Source of the DNA: Sphingobacteriaceae bacterium
GTDB lineage: Bacteria > Bacteroidota > Bacteroidia > B-17B0 > Aurantibacillaceae
DNA: 64,000 nt
Direction: 5' to 3'
Assembly: GCA_947480015.1 (NCBI GenBank)
Contig: CANKBS010000004.1
Span: forward strand, 124,001-188,000
Part shown: one piece after another, positions 42,877 through 51,756 of the stretch
Numbering within the stretch: position 1 is the first letter of the stretch
Layout: every line of letters starts with the position of its first letter
The notes under the pieces: generated by a model
What the model was told of the DNA's origin: nothing
Seen by the model: the letters and a program-made list of their open reading frames with translations, nothing else
Databases searched by the model: none
Translations under genes and position numbers: made by a program

Positions 42877-43772
42877 TATGCGCTTGATTTTGATTGGCGT
42901 TCGTTGCGCAATTCGCGGCTGGTTTTGCTTCTGCCATCATGGCTCCAGCCCGGAGGTCCAAATACATATAAGAGTTTAGCTTTTATAGGGGCTTTCTTTT
43001 TAAACAAATCATTATAAATATTTTTCCATTCGTGAAATACCATATTAATGGGATCATATGATTTTAAATTATTGGTGAGTCCATATATGGCTTCCTCTTC
43101 TTCTTTTTGAAAAGTGCCAAACATACGATCCCAGATGATTAAAGCCATGCCCATATTTTTATCCAGGTACTTGATGTTGCTGGCATGATGCACCCTGTGA
43201 TGTGAAGGCGTTGAAAGAAACCATTCCAAAAAGCCCAGTTTGCCAATGTATTGAGTATGAATCAGGATACCATAAATTTGAGTGACGGCATACATAAACA
43301 TGATATCAAGCGGATCAAACCCAACCAATACCAATGGAATAAAATAAAAGAACCGATACAGGGGTTGAAATACCGATGAACGGAATCCAACCGTAAGGTT
43401 AAATTCTTGTGATGAATGATGCGTAATGTGAACAGCCCAGAACAAACGACAAAAGTGATCAACGCGATGCAACCAATAAAACATAAAGTCTTGTGATAAC
43501 AATAAAACCACCCAATAAGCAATGGGATGACCTACCTTATCAATGCCAACAAATTTAAATTGATAAAAATACCATAGCACAGCCAAACAAACCCCTCTCA
43601 CCAAAACATCGAGTATAAAATTTAAAGCTGATAAATACACATTAGATAACAAACCCTTGGCGGAATAATATTTTTTATGATGTAAATAAGAAAATAAAAT
43701 TTCCAGTCCAATCACAAGGCTGTATACGGGAATGGTTAACTTAATAAGAAAGGCTTCTCTGAATTCGTTCAT
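42876..43772 (-). CDS. Sterol desaturase / fatty acid hydroxylase family membrane protein
   Basis: A 298-residue membrane di-iron protein. Four or more helices surround the His-box motifs HRVDH, HITHHSS and the late HHRVHHASN, the pattern of the FA_hydroxylase family. Such enzymes hydroxylate or desaturate lipids (fatty acid, carotenoid, or similar) using Fe and O2. The C-terminal soluble part contains FGPPGWSHDGRSKTSRELR. It is first in a two-gene operon with the helicase (1-base overlap). The substrate is unknown. Confidence 0.9.
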   Translation of the reverse strand: MNEFREAFLIKLTIPVYSLVIGLEILFSYLHHKKYYSAKGLLSNVYLSALNFILDVLVRGVCLAVLWYFYQFKFVGIDKVGHPIAYWVVLLLSQDFMFYWLHRVDHFCRLFWAVHITHHSSQEFNLTVGFRSSVFQPLYRFFYFIPLVLVGFDPLDIMFMYAVTQIYGILIHTQYIGKLGFLEWFLSTPSHHRVHHASNIKYLDKNMGMALIIWDRMFGTFQKEEEEAIYGLTNNLKSYDPINMVFHEWKNIYNDLFKKKAPIKAKLLYVFGPPGWSHDGRSKTSRELRNERQSKSSA

Positions 43773-43778
43773 GATTTA

Positions 43779-43786
43779 CAAAGTTA
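43779..43786 (-). promoter_or_regulatory. -7 promoter element of the hydroxylase-helicase operon
   Basis: The minus-strand octamer TAACTTTG matches TAnnTTTG and lies 7 bases upstream of the ATG, giving a nearly leaderless transcript. No -33 element is obvious. Confidence 0.4.
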
Positions 43787-43867
43787 AAACTTCCTTTGAA
43801 ATGTTGGGGTTTTGTATTGATTTTTGTTGGCCTGAAATTTAGAATCATTCAAAAAAGCTTTGGTCAT

Positions 43868-44398
43868 TTACTTCCAACCCATGCGTTTTTTTAGTTCAGT
43901 AATATGAGCCAGATGATGCTTGCAATGCCAGGCATAAGAGCCGAGGGCTTCGGCCAGACTAACCACTTTTCCTTTTTCAGGATGAAAATACCCGCATTGC
44001 CATTCCTCTTCTTTAATGGCAATTAAAAGCACCACCCAGCGCTCGTGCACGCCTCTTAAAGTAAGGGTGGCAGCATGTATGGGCATGTGTTTACCGTCGG
44101 CCAAATTAGCCCATAGTGCTTCTTTATAGGGCGTAATAACCGGTGTGCTTTCAGTAAGTGCTAATTTAAAACGGATTAAAGCATTCATGTGACTGTCGGC
44201 ACAATGATTTACTACTTGTCTGATGGTCCAGCCATCGGGACGATAAGGCGTGTCGAGTTGTTCTTCACTGAGATGCTCAACCTCCAGCATTAAATTTCTT
44301 GGAAAATGTTCAATGGTAGAAATGGCCTCTACTCTGATTTCCCGGCTAAAGTTAGCAGGGGTAGTATACCTGCCAATAGGATATTTTAAATGTTCCAT
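43868..44398 (-). CDS. YfiT-like DinB-superfamily protein (bacillithiol transferase-like)
   Basis: A 176-residue four-helix protein with the YfiT/BstA pattern: YPIGRY at the start, PYRPDGWTIRQVVNHCADSH, then FKLALTE, and a C-terminal YAWHCKHHLAHI. The His residues in VNHCADSH and KHHLAH form the DinB metal triad. Members with this opening are bacillithiol S-transferases or metal-dependent hydrolases in Bacteroidota and Firmicutes. Cytosolic detoxification is inferred. It is 28 bases downstream of the KdsC-like gene but function appears unrelated. Confidence 0.85.
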   Translation of the reverse strand: MEHLKYPIGRYTTPANFSREIRVEAISTIEHFPRNLMLEVEHLSEEQLDTPYRPDGWTIRQVVNHCADSHMNALIRFKLALTESTPVITPYKEALWANLADGKHMPIHAATLTLRGVHERWVVLLIAIKEEEWQCGYFHPEKGKVVSLAEALGSYAWHCKHHLAHITELKKRMGWK

Positions 44399-44426
44399 GA
44401 TTTAATTAAAGCGCTTTAATTAGTAT

Positions 44427-45134
44427 TTATGGGCGATCGACTTGTTCGATTCCGTTTTCTTTTAAAGTAAAAAATTGCGGTTTTATTAAGCGTCGTTTCG
44501 CAATATAATCTTTATAAGAGGTTACATTGTTTTTTCTGCCGCTAATCACCGCATCAAAATTTTCGTGTAAGCCACATAATAATTCACTTCCTTCACGCAC
44601 GGCAAAAGCCCCGCCCGGAGAGGCCGTGAGATAATCCACCAATTTATGTTTGACACAATACTGAGTAAACAACGGGTTGGCTTTTTGATCCACCAAAATT
44701 CGTAAGCCACATACTTCAGCAATAGGGAGATCCAATACATCATCAAACACATAGGCCACCTCTTCGGGTTTAATGCCTTCTTTTTGACACAAAAAATTTA
44801 AGGCTTCCAACTTATGTGCGACTTTAAAAAACGAATAATTAAAACCTTCGCGTTCGCAAAAGAAAAATGCCGTGGCGTTTTTTTCTCCGCTTAGGATAGC
44901 AGTAATGGGATGCTTTCCGTTTTTTAAATAGTACGAGTAACGTAACAAATTTGTCCCCATACTGTCCACTTCCGAAAAGTTGGAACTGCCATTGGCATCT
45001 TTTTGTCCGTTGTTAAATACCCCATCCCAGTCAAACACAAAGGCCTTGATGTTTTTTAATTTGGCCTGCATCTCAACTGAATGCGTGATAAACCTGCCAC
45101 CCAATACCGAATATAAATTCTCTATTTCTGTCAT
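44427..45134 (-). CDS. KdsC-like HAD phosphatase
   Basis: A 235-residue HAD-fold protein. The catalytic Asp pair is D35/D37 in AFVFDWDGVFNNG; AILSGEKNATAFFF provides motif II (Ser) and VAYVFDDVLDLPIAEV the motif IV acids; a C-terminal extension (about 150-235) has SPGGAFAVREGSELL, as in KdsC/NeuAc-9-phosphatase-type enzymes. It probably dephosphorylates a sugar acid phosphate. It sits directly after a transaldolase-CBS gene. The ATG at 45134 falls in the T tract of that gene's terminator; Met22 (45071) is a possible alternative start but would drop a plausible LGGRF segment. Confidence 0.75.
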   Translation of the reverse strand: MTEIENLYSVLGGRFITHSVEMQAKLKNIKAFVFDWDGVFNNGQKDANGSSNFSEVDSMGTNLLRYSYYLKNGKHPITAILSGEKNATAFFFCEREGFNYSFFKVAHKLEALNFLCQKEGIKPEEVAYVFDDVLDLPIAEVCGLRILVDQKANPLFTQYCVKHKLVDYLTASPGGAFAVREGSELLCGLHENFDAVISGRKNNVTSYKDYIAKRRLIKPQFFTLKENGIEQVDRP

Positions 45135-45156
45135 AAAAAAAGCCCTTAAAAGGGCT
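45135..45156 (-). terminator. Short hairpin between the transaldolase-CBS and KdsC-like genes
   Basis: AGCCCTT (45141-45147) pairs with AAGGGCT (45150-45156) around a two-base loop and is followed on the minus strand by seven T that run into the KdsC-like ATG. It may be a full terminator or an attenuator that lowers phosphatase expression. Confidence 0.65.
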
Positions 45157-45169
45157 TAAATATTTTAGT

Positions 45170-46180
45170 TTATGATTTTAAATCCTGAATATCGAGCATG
45201 CCAATTGGTTTGCCGTTATCAGTCACCACAATGGTATCTACTGCTGTTTTTTTGAATAATACATTGGCCTCATTCAACAACACGCCTGCGTCAATGGTAA
45301 TAGGTTCGCGGTACTCAAGATCACTTAATTTTTTGTTTAACACATCGCGACCTTTATCCATGAGTAATTTACGCAACGAACCATCGGTGAATACACCTTT
45401 AATGCTACCATCTTTTTTCACTACGGTAATAGCGCCAAAATTAAATTCAGTCATTTTAATAATGGCATCGGTAAGATTAGTGTCTTCAGAAACTACCGGA
45501 TTAACACCGTTAATAGCTTCTTTCACACGCACCATCATTAAACGGGTATCGGCAATAAACTGGTCGGTACCCAAAGTGGTGAAATTATTTTCGGTTAATT
45601 GTTTTAATACTTTTAATGGAACAGTAATGGTATGAACACCAATGTTGATGGCATTGCGGACGTGTTCGGCATGACGCACCGACGAGAACATGATTTTTGT
45701 GTCGTATCCGTAAATTTCTACAGCATCAACACATTGTTCAACAAGTGCTAAAGCATCATGACCCTGATCTTGTAAACGACCAACCAGTGGACAAACATAA
45801 GTAGCTCCTGCTTGCATGGCCATATACGCTTGTTGTAAGGTATAAACCAAATGAACGTTAACTAAGTAACCTTTGTCTCTTAGCATTTTACAGGCTCTAA
45901 CACCTTCTAATGAAACCGGAATTTTGAATACCGTTTTGGTAGGATCTAAACCTAAAGCCAATTGGCGTTCTGCTTCGGCAAGAACTTCTTCGGCACTGTT
46001 ACCTAATGCTTCAATTTGAAGTACCGGAACCATTTTACTCAGTTTAACAATGGTGCCATCAATATCGTCAATCCCTTCCTTTTGCATAAAAGTGGGGGTA
46101 GTTGTTAAACCGTTTAAAAAACCAAGTTTAAAACCTTCTTCAATTTCCTTTAAGTTGGCTGAATCTAAATATAATTCCAT
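45170..46180 (-). CDS. Transaldolase-family aldolase fused to a CBS-domain pair
   Basis: A 336-residue fusion. Residues 1-215 are a small transaldolase/fructose-6-phosphate aldolase (MELYLDSANL opening, GLTTTPTF, Schiff-base Lys K86 in TVFKIPVSLEG, VYTLQQAYMAMQAGATYVCP, GVHTITVPLKVL). Residues about 225-336 are a CBS pair (TDAIIKMTEFNFGAITVVKKDG, split here as TEFNFGAITVV; KGVFTDGSLRKLL; VDTIVVTDNGKPIGMLDIQ) of the type found at the end of KdsD arabinose-5-phosphate isomerase. The substrate is unknown. With the KdsC-like phosphatase next to it, a sugar-acid or deoxy-sugar biosynthetic step is inferred. I see no SIS domain in this protein. Confidence 0.82.
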   Translation of the reverse strand: MELYLDSANLKEIEEGFKLGFLNGLTTTPTFMQKEGIDDIDGTIVKLSKMVPVLQIEALGNSAEEVLAEAERQLALGLDPTKTVFKIPVSLEGVRACKMLRDKGYLVNVHLVYTLQQAYMAMQAGATYVCPLVGRLQDQGHDALALVEQCVDAVEIYGYDTKIMFSSVRHAEHVRNAINIGVHTITVPLKVLKQLTENNFTTLGTDQFIADTRLMMVRVKEAINGVNPVVSEDTNLTDAIIKMTEFNFGAITVVKKDGSIKGVFTDGSLRKLLMDKGRDVLNKKLSDLEYREPITIDAGVLLNEANVLFKKTAVDTIVVTDNGKPIGMLDIQDLKS

Positions 46181-46244
46181 AATTGCTTTTAAATTAAAGT
46201 GTAAAGAAACTAAAAAAATCTGAATTTGACCTAGTTATTCTAAA

Positions 46245-46283
46245 GAAGAAACCCCCGTTTCCTGACAAAGAAACGAGGGCTTC
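46245..46283 (-). terminator. Terminator of the first CPPC/T9SS gene
   Basis: CGTTTC (46256-46261) pairs with GAAACG (46270-46275), extended by CCC/GGG across one mismatch and flanking GAAG/CTTC. It lies about 40 bases after the stop of the 735-residue T9SS gene on the minus strand. Confidence 0.6.
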
Positions 46284-46321
46284 AACAAAGGTACCTTTTA
46301 TACAAAGGCGCTTACATACAA

Positions 46322-48529
46322 CTATTTAGACACCGTTAATTTTTGATTTACGGTTCCGTGTTGAGAACTTACTTTAATAAAATATACTCCCGAAGCCCAA
46401 TTCTCAGTGTTTAGCACAAGGCTGTTAACACCAGCCTCCATGCTTTTAGCTGGAGAATCAAATACAAGTTCGCCAACATTATTCATCACCGAAACCGATA
46501 CGTTTTCGTTTTGAATAAGGTTAATGGTTAGGTTAGTTAAACCTGAACTCGGATTCGGGAATACCGATACAGAACCCATTTCCATGCCAACACCCGAAAT
46601 ACCTGAACAGGCATTAACCGACACCGTTAAAGCAGAAGAATTATGGCAGGAATTAATTTCGGTACTCACCGCTGTATAACTTGTTGTGGCATTTGGCGTC
46701 ACTACAATACTCGAACCTGTTTGATTATTGCTCCAGCTATATGTTGCAGCCCCGCTTGCAGTTATGGTAAGGGCGTCGCCTTTGCAAATAACAGTTTTTG
46801 GAGCATTAATGCTAATGCTTTGTGTGGTACACAGTGGTTGACTCAAATTCACATTATCGATATACATGTTATTACCAAAGGCACTGGTAGCTGTAAACTT
46901 AACAATCACATTCGAATTTTGGTAGCCGGTTAAGGTCACCACTTCTTTTCTCCATTGAGAGGCGCTGGTTGGCACAAAAGCAGCTGTAACGGCCGCAGCA
47001 GTTGACAAAGCACTGCCTGCTTTAGAATACACATTGGTCCAGCTGGCGCCACAATCGGTACTTACCGACACATCCAATTGGTCATTTTCGGTTTGGTATT
47101 GTGCATACGCTACATCAAACGATAAAGTTGGGGCTGAGGTAGCGGTAAAGCCAATCGGAGGTAAAATCAGGTCGTCGGCATCGCCAATAACACTGTTACT
47201 GTAAAAATCGTATTTAGCAGCACCGGTACCCGAGGTTAAACTAATACCGTTAGCGGTTGCATTTCTGCTCCATGAAGCACCTGCATTTGCATTGTTGATA
47301 CCCCAGGCAGTTGGAGGGAAGGTTGCTGTAGCAAAAGGTTGCACAACTGGACTGCCAACAGGATAGCTCGAGGCTAAATAAAAGCTAGTGTTGGCTGAAT
47401 TATTTAAACCATTCACATCACCGCCACTTACCGAAACAATGTTGTAAGAAAACAAATGCCCACCCGGAAGGGTTGGAGTTATTGGATTTAAGTTAACTGT
47501 TGAACTGGCACCAACAGCAAGGCTTCCCGACCAAGTGTAATTTGGCGCGGCAATTCCATCGACATAAGGTGTTAGGGTTAAGGCTGTAATAGCGTTATTC
47601 CCATTATTACTAAATGAAACTTCCGGAGTAAAAGAAGTTCCGCAACTAAATGCGGTGACTTTAGCATATATGGCTTTCGCATCATTTGGTAAACTTTGCG
47701 GATTAGACCTTACAGCTTGAGCAACTTTTCTATTTCCATCATCTTGAATAAAACCTACAAAAGCAATTTGAGCTTTGTCTCTGGCATAGGCAGGAATAGG
47801 GCAGTTTAAAGTAAATGTTTGAACTTGACCAATGGTCCAGGTGCCGGCCATAGCTACACCGGTTTGAATGCTTGGGAAAGAGGCAATTGCAGCATCTTCA
47901 AAATCTTTTTCACCATTGGTGCCGGGTTGGGTTGCAAAGTGTATGGCTTTTTCAACCATCACGGTGCGGAACACTAAGGGTCCGTTTGCACTGAAAGAGG
48001 CGGTAGCCAAAATACTCACTGTTAAGTTAACCGAGCTGAACGTAGCATCCCAGGCGCGTGCCATGGTAACTGAAAAAGCAGAGGTATACGATTGAGCGGC
48101 TGCAATTACTGCATTAGTTACATAAGCAGGATGATCGGAAGCTGCGCCAAACAACCATTGGTGTTGTCCATCGAACAAACCGGTTGGGGCTGCGTTAATA
48201 CCGCTGGTAACAGCGGTGGTGGAGGTCCACTGACTAGGATAGCCGTAACCGGTGCCAGTAGCTTTATAACGCCAGTCAATTTCTATTTTGTTTGTCTGGT
48301 ATAACGACCAGGTGTTTGAAGGCGCACTTGGAATAGGCACCTGCCATTTAATGGCCACCACCAAAGCGGTGTTAGTGGGATTGGCTAAAATTAAATTTAA
48401 ACCTGGATTGGTGGACGCGCAAGGCGGACAGGTTTCTCCGGTAAATTCTTCAAATAAGGATAAACGCGGGGTTTGCGCAAAAACGCTCATTCCGGCTAAC
48501 ATCAATCCTGCAAGTAACTGTTTTTTCAT
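46322..48529 (-). CDS. T9SS-exported protein with N-terminal CPPC thioredoxin-like motif (paralog A)
   Basis: A 735-residue secreted protein. A signal peptide (ending VFAQ, residue 19) is followed by LFEEFTGETCPPCAST with a thioredoxin-like CPPC at C34-C37, then an Omp28-like domain (to about 290). Next come two beta-sandwich regions, a MAM/choice-of-anchor-J-like module (SFDVAYAQYQTENDQLDV, NNMYIDNVNL) and, unlike its paralogs, an extra PKD-like module (about 580-650, TASGAATYSWSNNQTGSS). The C-terminus is a T9SS type A tail (VFPNPSSG ... KLTVSK). Function is unknown; surface redox chemistry is possible but unproven. It has its own promoter and terminator. Confidence 0.82.
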   Translation of the reverse strand: MKKQLLAGLMLAGMSVFAQTPRLSLFEEFTGETCPPCASTNPGLNLILANPTNTALVVAIKWQVPIPSAPSNTWSLYQTNKIEIDWRYKATGTGYGYPSQWTSTTAVTSGINAAPTGLFDGQHQWLFGAASDHPAYVTNAVIAAAQSYTSAFSVTMARAWDATFSSVNLTVSILATASFSANGPLVFRTVMVEKAIHFATQPGTNGEKDFEDAAIASFPSIQTGVAMAGTWTIGQVQTFTLNCPIPAYARDKAQIAFVGFIQDDGNRKVAQAVRSNPQSLPNDAKAIYAKVTAFSCGTSFTPEVSFSNNGNNAITALTLTPYVDGIAAPNYTWSGSLAVGASSTVNLNPITPTLPGGHLFSYNIVSVSGGDVNGLNNSANTSFYLASSYPVGSPVVQPFATATFPPTAWGINNANAGASWSRNATANGISLTSGTGAAKYDFYSNSVIGDADDLILPPIGFTATSAPTLSFDVAYAQYQTENDQLDVSVSTDCGASWTNVYSKAGSALSTAAAVTAAFVPTSASQWRKEVVTLTGYQNSNVIVKFTATSAFGNNMYIDNVNLSQPLCTTQSISINAPKTVICKGDALTITASGAATYSWSNNQTGSSIVVTPNATTSYTAVSTEINSCHNSSALTVSVNACSGISGVGMEMGSVSVFPNPSSGLTNLTINLIQNENVSVSVMNNVGELVFDSPAKSMEAGVNSLVLNTENWASGVYFIKVSSQHGTVNQKLTVSK

Positions 48530-48557
48530 AAGTGTTTTTTTATGTGAATCTTTAAAT

Positions 48558-48588
48558 CAAATGTACTCTTCTCAATTTAATCGGCAAA
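48558..48588 (-). promoter_or_regulatory. Promoter (-33/-7) of paralog A
   Basis: On the minus strand TTTG (48585-48588) and TACATTTG (48558-48565) are separated by 19 bases, the best consensus match seen in this window. The -7 box lies 28 bases upstream of the ATG. Confidence 0.65.
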
Positions 48589-48656
48589 TAGTTTTTTGTT
48601 AATTCGAAACTGATCTTTGTCTGATTTTAATCTTCTAAACTAATTTAGACAAAAAA

Positions 48657-48683
48657 AGGCCCATAATCCTGAGTTATGGGCCT
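48657..48683 (-). terminator. Terminator of the 256-residue T9SS gene
   Basis: AGGCCCATAA (48657-48666) pairs perfectly with TTATGGGCCT (48674-48683) and is followed on the minus strand by a T tract (plus-strand A run 48651-48657). It lies 22 bases after the stop. Confidence 0.85.
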
Positions 48684-48705
48684 AACAATGGATAGTTAAT
48701 AATAA

Positions 48706-49476
48706 TTATTGCACAATTATTTTCTTAATAATGTTTCCGTTTTCTGATTTTAGAGAAGCGAAATAAATACCTGAATTTAGGTTTTCAAAATTTAATTCAA
48801 TTTTATTTTTGCCTTCATTTAGAGAAATTTCTTTTTCATAAACCACTGCACCAAGTGCATTATACACCAGCAAGGTTGTTTCAAAAGCATGAATAGAACT
48901 TACTTTTAATACCGCGTTATCCTTTACGGGATTTGGAAAAATCTCAAACGAACTTAATGAAAGGTTTGATTCAGGTATGGCGGTAATAGTCTTGGAGCCA
49001 TTGTATACGATGGTAAATTGAACGGTATCACTGCTTAAAATTGTGTTAAACAAGGTGTATTTTACAATGCTCAAACCAACAAAACCACCTTCGTCTAAAT
49101 CGGCATCTAACATCATGTTCGGGCCCGCTAATTGGGAGGCACTTTTACCCGGAATCAAGGTGTCAGCATCCGGTGAAATGCTCGGACTCGACATAAAACA
49201 TTGTCCACCAAAACAAAAATGCGCGATAGCTGAATCTGCAGTGCCAGTTTTGTTAAGTAGAATGTCGTAACGACGCACCTTATAGGCATTTTTAGTTGCG
49301 CCATTATTTTTAAAATCAACAGTTAAATCGGTGATGCTAAAGGTTCTGGTGGTCATAAAAACCGTTGCATTAGGCGCAATGCTTAATGAAGTATTTTTGT
49401 TTGTCAGCGAAAGACTCGATTGGGCGTTGGCCTTTAAAGAGAATGCAGCGATGAGGACGAAGAGGTATTTTTTCAT
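48706..49476 (-). CDS. Small T9SS-exported protein, unrecognised
   Basis: A 256-residue secreted protein: signal peptide (to about residue 18, LKANA), an Ig-like beta domain (about 20-165, with a Cys pair in CFGGQCF), and a T9SS type A tail (FEIFPNPVKDNAVL ... GNIIKKIIVQ). Unlike its neighbours it has no CPPC. It lies between two CPPC paralogs, 55 bases downstream of paralog B and its hairpin, with no promoter element in that gap, so it may depend on readthrough. Function unknown. Confidence 0.75.
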   Translation of the reverse strand: MKKYLFVLIAAFSLKANAQSSLSLTNKNTSLSIAPNATVFMTTRTFSITDLTVDFKNNGATKNAYKVRRYDILLNKTGTADSAIAHFCFGGQCFMSSPSISPDADTLIPGKSASQLAGPNMMLDADLDEGGFVGLSIVKYTLFNTILSSDTVQFTIVYNGSKTITAIPESNLSLSSFEIFPNPVKDNAVLKVSSIHAFETTLLVYNALGAVVYEKEISLNEGKNKIELNFENLNSGIYFASLKSENGNIIKKIIVQ

Positions 49477-49488
49477 TTTTTTTTGATT

Positions 49489-49519
49489 AAAGCTCTGCCG
49501 CTTTTGGCAGCAGAGCTTT
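49489..49519 (-). terminator. Hairpin after paralog B
   Basis: AAAGCTCTG (49489-49497) pairs with CAGAGCTTT (49511-49519), with a bulged inner GCC/GGC extension. The T tract after it on the minus strand is weak, so termination may be partial and feed the next gene. Confidence 0.55.
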
Positions 49520-49531
49520 TGTTAAGTTTTA

Positions 49532-51496
49532 TTATTTTGTTAGGTTTAATTTTTTAACGGTAACACCATTGTTGCTTTCAACAAGCACACTGTAAACACC
49601 GGTCGAAAATGAACTCATGTCGATGATCGAGTTATTTGTTCCTGCAACCAGATTTAATTGTTTTTCCATAACCACTTGTCCTAATGTATTGATCACTGAA
49701 ACCTTAGCAGTGCCTGCTTGTGTGGTAGTAATGTTTAGGTTGGTCATACCGTTGCTTGGATTAGGGAACAGGTTGACCGTAGAAGCCGCTGTGGCCACTT
49801 TTGCAATACCAACCGGAGCCGATTGTGATAAGTTCACGTTATCAATGTACATGTTGTTACCATTACCATTGGTAGCAACAAATTTACATAACACGTTAGC
49901 GGTATTAAATCCTGTTAAATTTAACAGTTCGGTTCTCCATTGTGAAGGATCATTTGGATCAGGCACATAAGCATAAGTTACTGGAAGTGCAGAAGCAGCA
50001 AGTGCAGCACCTGAATTACTGTAGATGGTTGACCAAGTCGTACCACAATCGTTAGAAACCATTACTTCCAATTTATCATTACTGGCACCATCTTTTTGTG
50101 CGTAAGCCACATCAAATACCATCATCGGAACCGCCGAACCGGCTAAATTCATTGGCGGTAAAAATAATTCATCTTTGTCACCAACATTGGTATTAGTAAA
50201 GAAATCGTATTTAGTAGATTGTGAAGAAAGGTTGTAACCACCGGCAACACCGTTTCTCGACCAGGTCGGGCCATTATCCGCATTTACAACGGTCCACCCC
50301 ACAGGTGGGTATTGGGCTAAAATAAATCCTTCGGCAACCGGCGCGCCAAGATAAGATGTAGCTACCACAAAATTAATTTTAGTGGTGTTTTTAGTTACGT
50401 TGTAAACCGGAGAGTTCATTACAACACCACAAGAGAATGAGTGAGCGCCAATTGCTGTTGGTGTAGGCATTGCATTTAAAGTAATGTTAGCCGAACCACC
50501 AACCGGAATACTACCGGTCCATAAAGTTGGAGCACCAACTACACCATCAACATAAGGTGTTAAGGTTAAAGAAGTAATAGGATTTAAAGTGCCATCATTT
50601 TGAATGGTTACTTGTGGGGCTACAGTAGCTGTACAAGCTACAGGAACTTTAGAAGAAATACCGGCAATAGCATCAGGCGGAAGGGCTTGTTTATCGGCTC
50701 TAACAGCTTGCGCAACTTTTTGGTTACCATCATCCTGAATAAAACCAACAAAGGCTACTTCGTCTTTATTTCTGGTATAAGAAGGAATTGGGCAGTTAAG
50801 TGTAAAGGTTTGTGTTTGACCGATGGTCCATGTGCCAGCCATAGAAGTGCCATTTTGTAAGGTAGGGAAAGATTTAATAGCCACATCTTCAAAATCTTTT
50901 TCACCATTTGTGCCTGGTGCTACTAAAAAGTGAATAGCTCTTTCAACCATCACACAACGGAATTTTAAAGCACCAACGGCAGTAAAATTAGCTGTAGCTT
51001 GAATGGCAACTGTTAAAGTAATGGCGCTACAGGTTTGATCCCAAGCACGGTTCATAGTAATTGAAAAAGCAGAGGTATACGATTGCGCAGTAGCAATAAT
51101 CCCTGAGGATAAACCTGCAGGGTGACCCGAAGCTGCACCAAAAACAGTGGCTTCTTGTCCATCAATTTTGCTGGATGGGGCTGAGTTAATGGCCGGCGTG
51201 TATCCGTAACCACCTGATGCAGTCGTTCTCCATCTCCAGTCAATTTCTACTTTATTGGTTTGGTATAAGGACCAAGTATTACTAGGCGCACTAGGAATTG
51301 GCACCTGCCATTTTATAGGAACAATTTTGGTGGTGTTGGTTGGTAAGGCTAACAAGGTATTTAAACCGGGATTAGTGGATGCACAAGGCGGGCAAGTTTC
51401 ACCCGTAAATTCCTCATACAAGGATAAACGAGGCGTTTGGGCAAAGGCAGTGATTCCGAGCATCACTAAACTAAATGATAGTAAGTTTTTTTTCAT
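49532..51496 (-). CDS. T9SS-exported protein with N-terminal CPPC thioredoxin-like motif (paralog B)
   Basis: A 654-residue secreted protein. The signal peptide ends TAFAQ (residue 20); YEEFTGETCPPCAST carries CPPC at C35-C38. The Omp28-like region contains the same W..P.PSAPSNTWSLYQT and FVGFIQDDGN.KVAQAVR segments as paralogs A and C. A beta-sandwich and a choice-of-anchor-J-like module (FDVAYAQKDGASNDKLEVM, NNMYIDNVNL) precede the T9SS tail (LFPNPSNGMTNLNI ... KKLNLTK). The PKD-like insertion of paralog A is absent. A -7 element 44 bases upstream gives it an independent promoter. Function unknown. Confidence 0.82.
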   Translation of the reverse strand: MKKNLLSFSLVMLGITAFAQTPRLSLYEEFTGETCPPCASTNPGLNTLLALPTNTTKIVPIKWQVPIPSAPSNTWSLYQTNKVEIDWRWRTTASGGYGYTPAINSAPSSKIDGQEATVFGAASGHPAGLSSGIIATAQSYTSAFSITMNRAWDQTCSAITLTVAIQATANFTAVGALKFRCVMVERAIHFLVAPGTNGEKDFEDVAIKSFPTLQNGTSMAGTWTIGQTQTFTLNCPIPSYTRNKDEVAFVGFIQDDGNQKVAQAVRADKQALPPDAIAGISSKVPVACTATVAPQVTIQNDGTLNPITSLTLTPYVDGVVGAPTLWTGSIPVGGSANITLNAMPTPTAIGAHSFSCGVVMNSPVYNVTKNTTKINFVVATSYLGAPVAEGFILAQYPPVGWTVVNADNGPTWSRNGVAGGYNLSSQSTKYDFFTNTNVGDKDELFLPPMNLAGSAVPMMVFDVAYAQKDGASNDKLEVMVSNDCGTTWSTIYSNSGAALAASALPVTYAYVPDPNDPSQWRTELLNLTGFNTANVLCKFVATNGNGNNMYIDNVNLSQSAPVGIAKVATAASTVNLFPNPSNGMTNLNITTTQAGTAKVSVINTLGQVVMEKQLNLVAGTNNSIIDMSSFSTGVYSVLVESNNGVTVKKLNLTK

Positions 51497-51539
51497 GGTA
51501 GTTTATTTAATTTTTTTACACAGTCAATCAACTGCTTAA

Positions 51540-51547
51540 CAAATATA
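51540..51547 (-). promoter_or_regulatory. -7 promoter element of paralog B
   Basis: The minus-strand octamer is TATATTTG, the same octamer as in front of paralog C, with an upstream CTATTTGC string in both cases. It lies 44 bases upstream of the ATG. Confidence 0.5.
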
Positions 51548-51756
51548 GTGAACCAAAAGCAAATAGTAAAACTATACTAATGTTAAAAGGTTTTAGATAG
51601 AAGCGCTTGGAGGCAGCAAAAGGTCAAAACACAATGACATAAGGCCATTCAGGGGCGTTGGAGACTAATAGGCATGCCAGTTGTTTTATAAGTGGCCATA
51701 TTTACTTGTTGAACGGTTAAGCTTTTTGAGCAGATTCAGGCTTAAAGGAAATAAAA

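Noticed and set aside
45198-45635. 145-residue plus-strand ORF
   Set aside because: It is antisense to the transaldolase-CBS gene, whose catalytic motifs are intact, and has no motif of its own.
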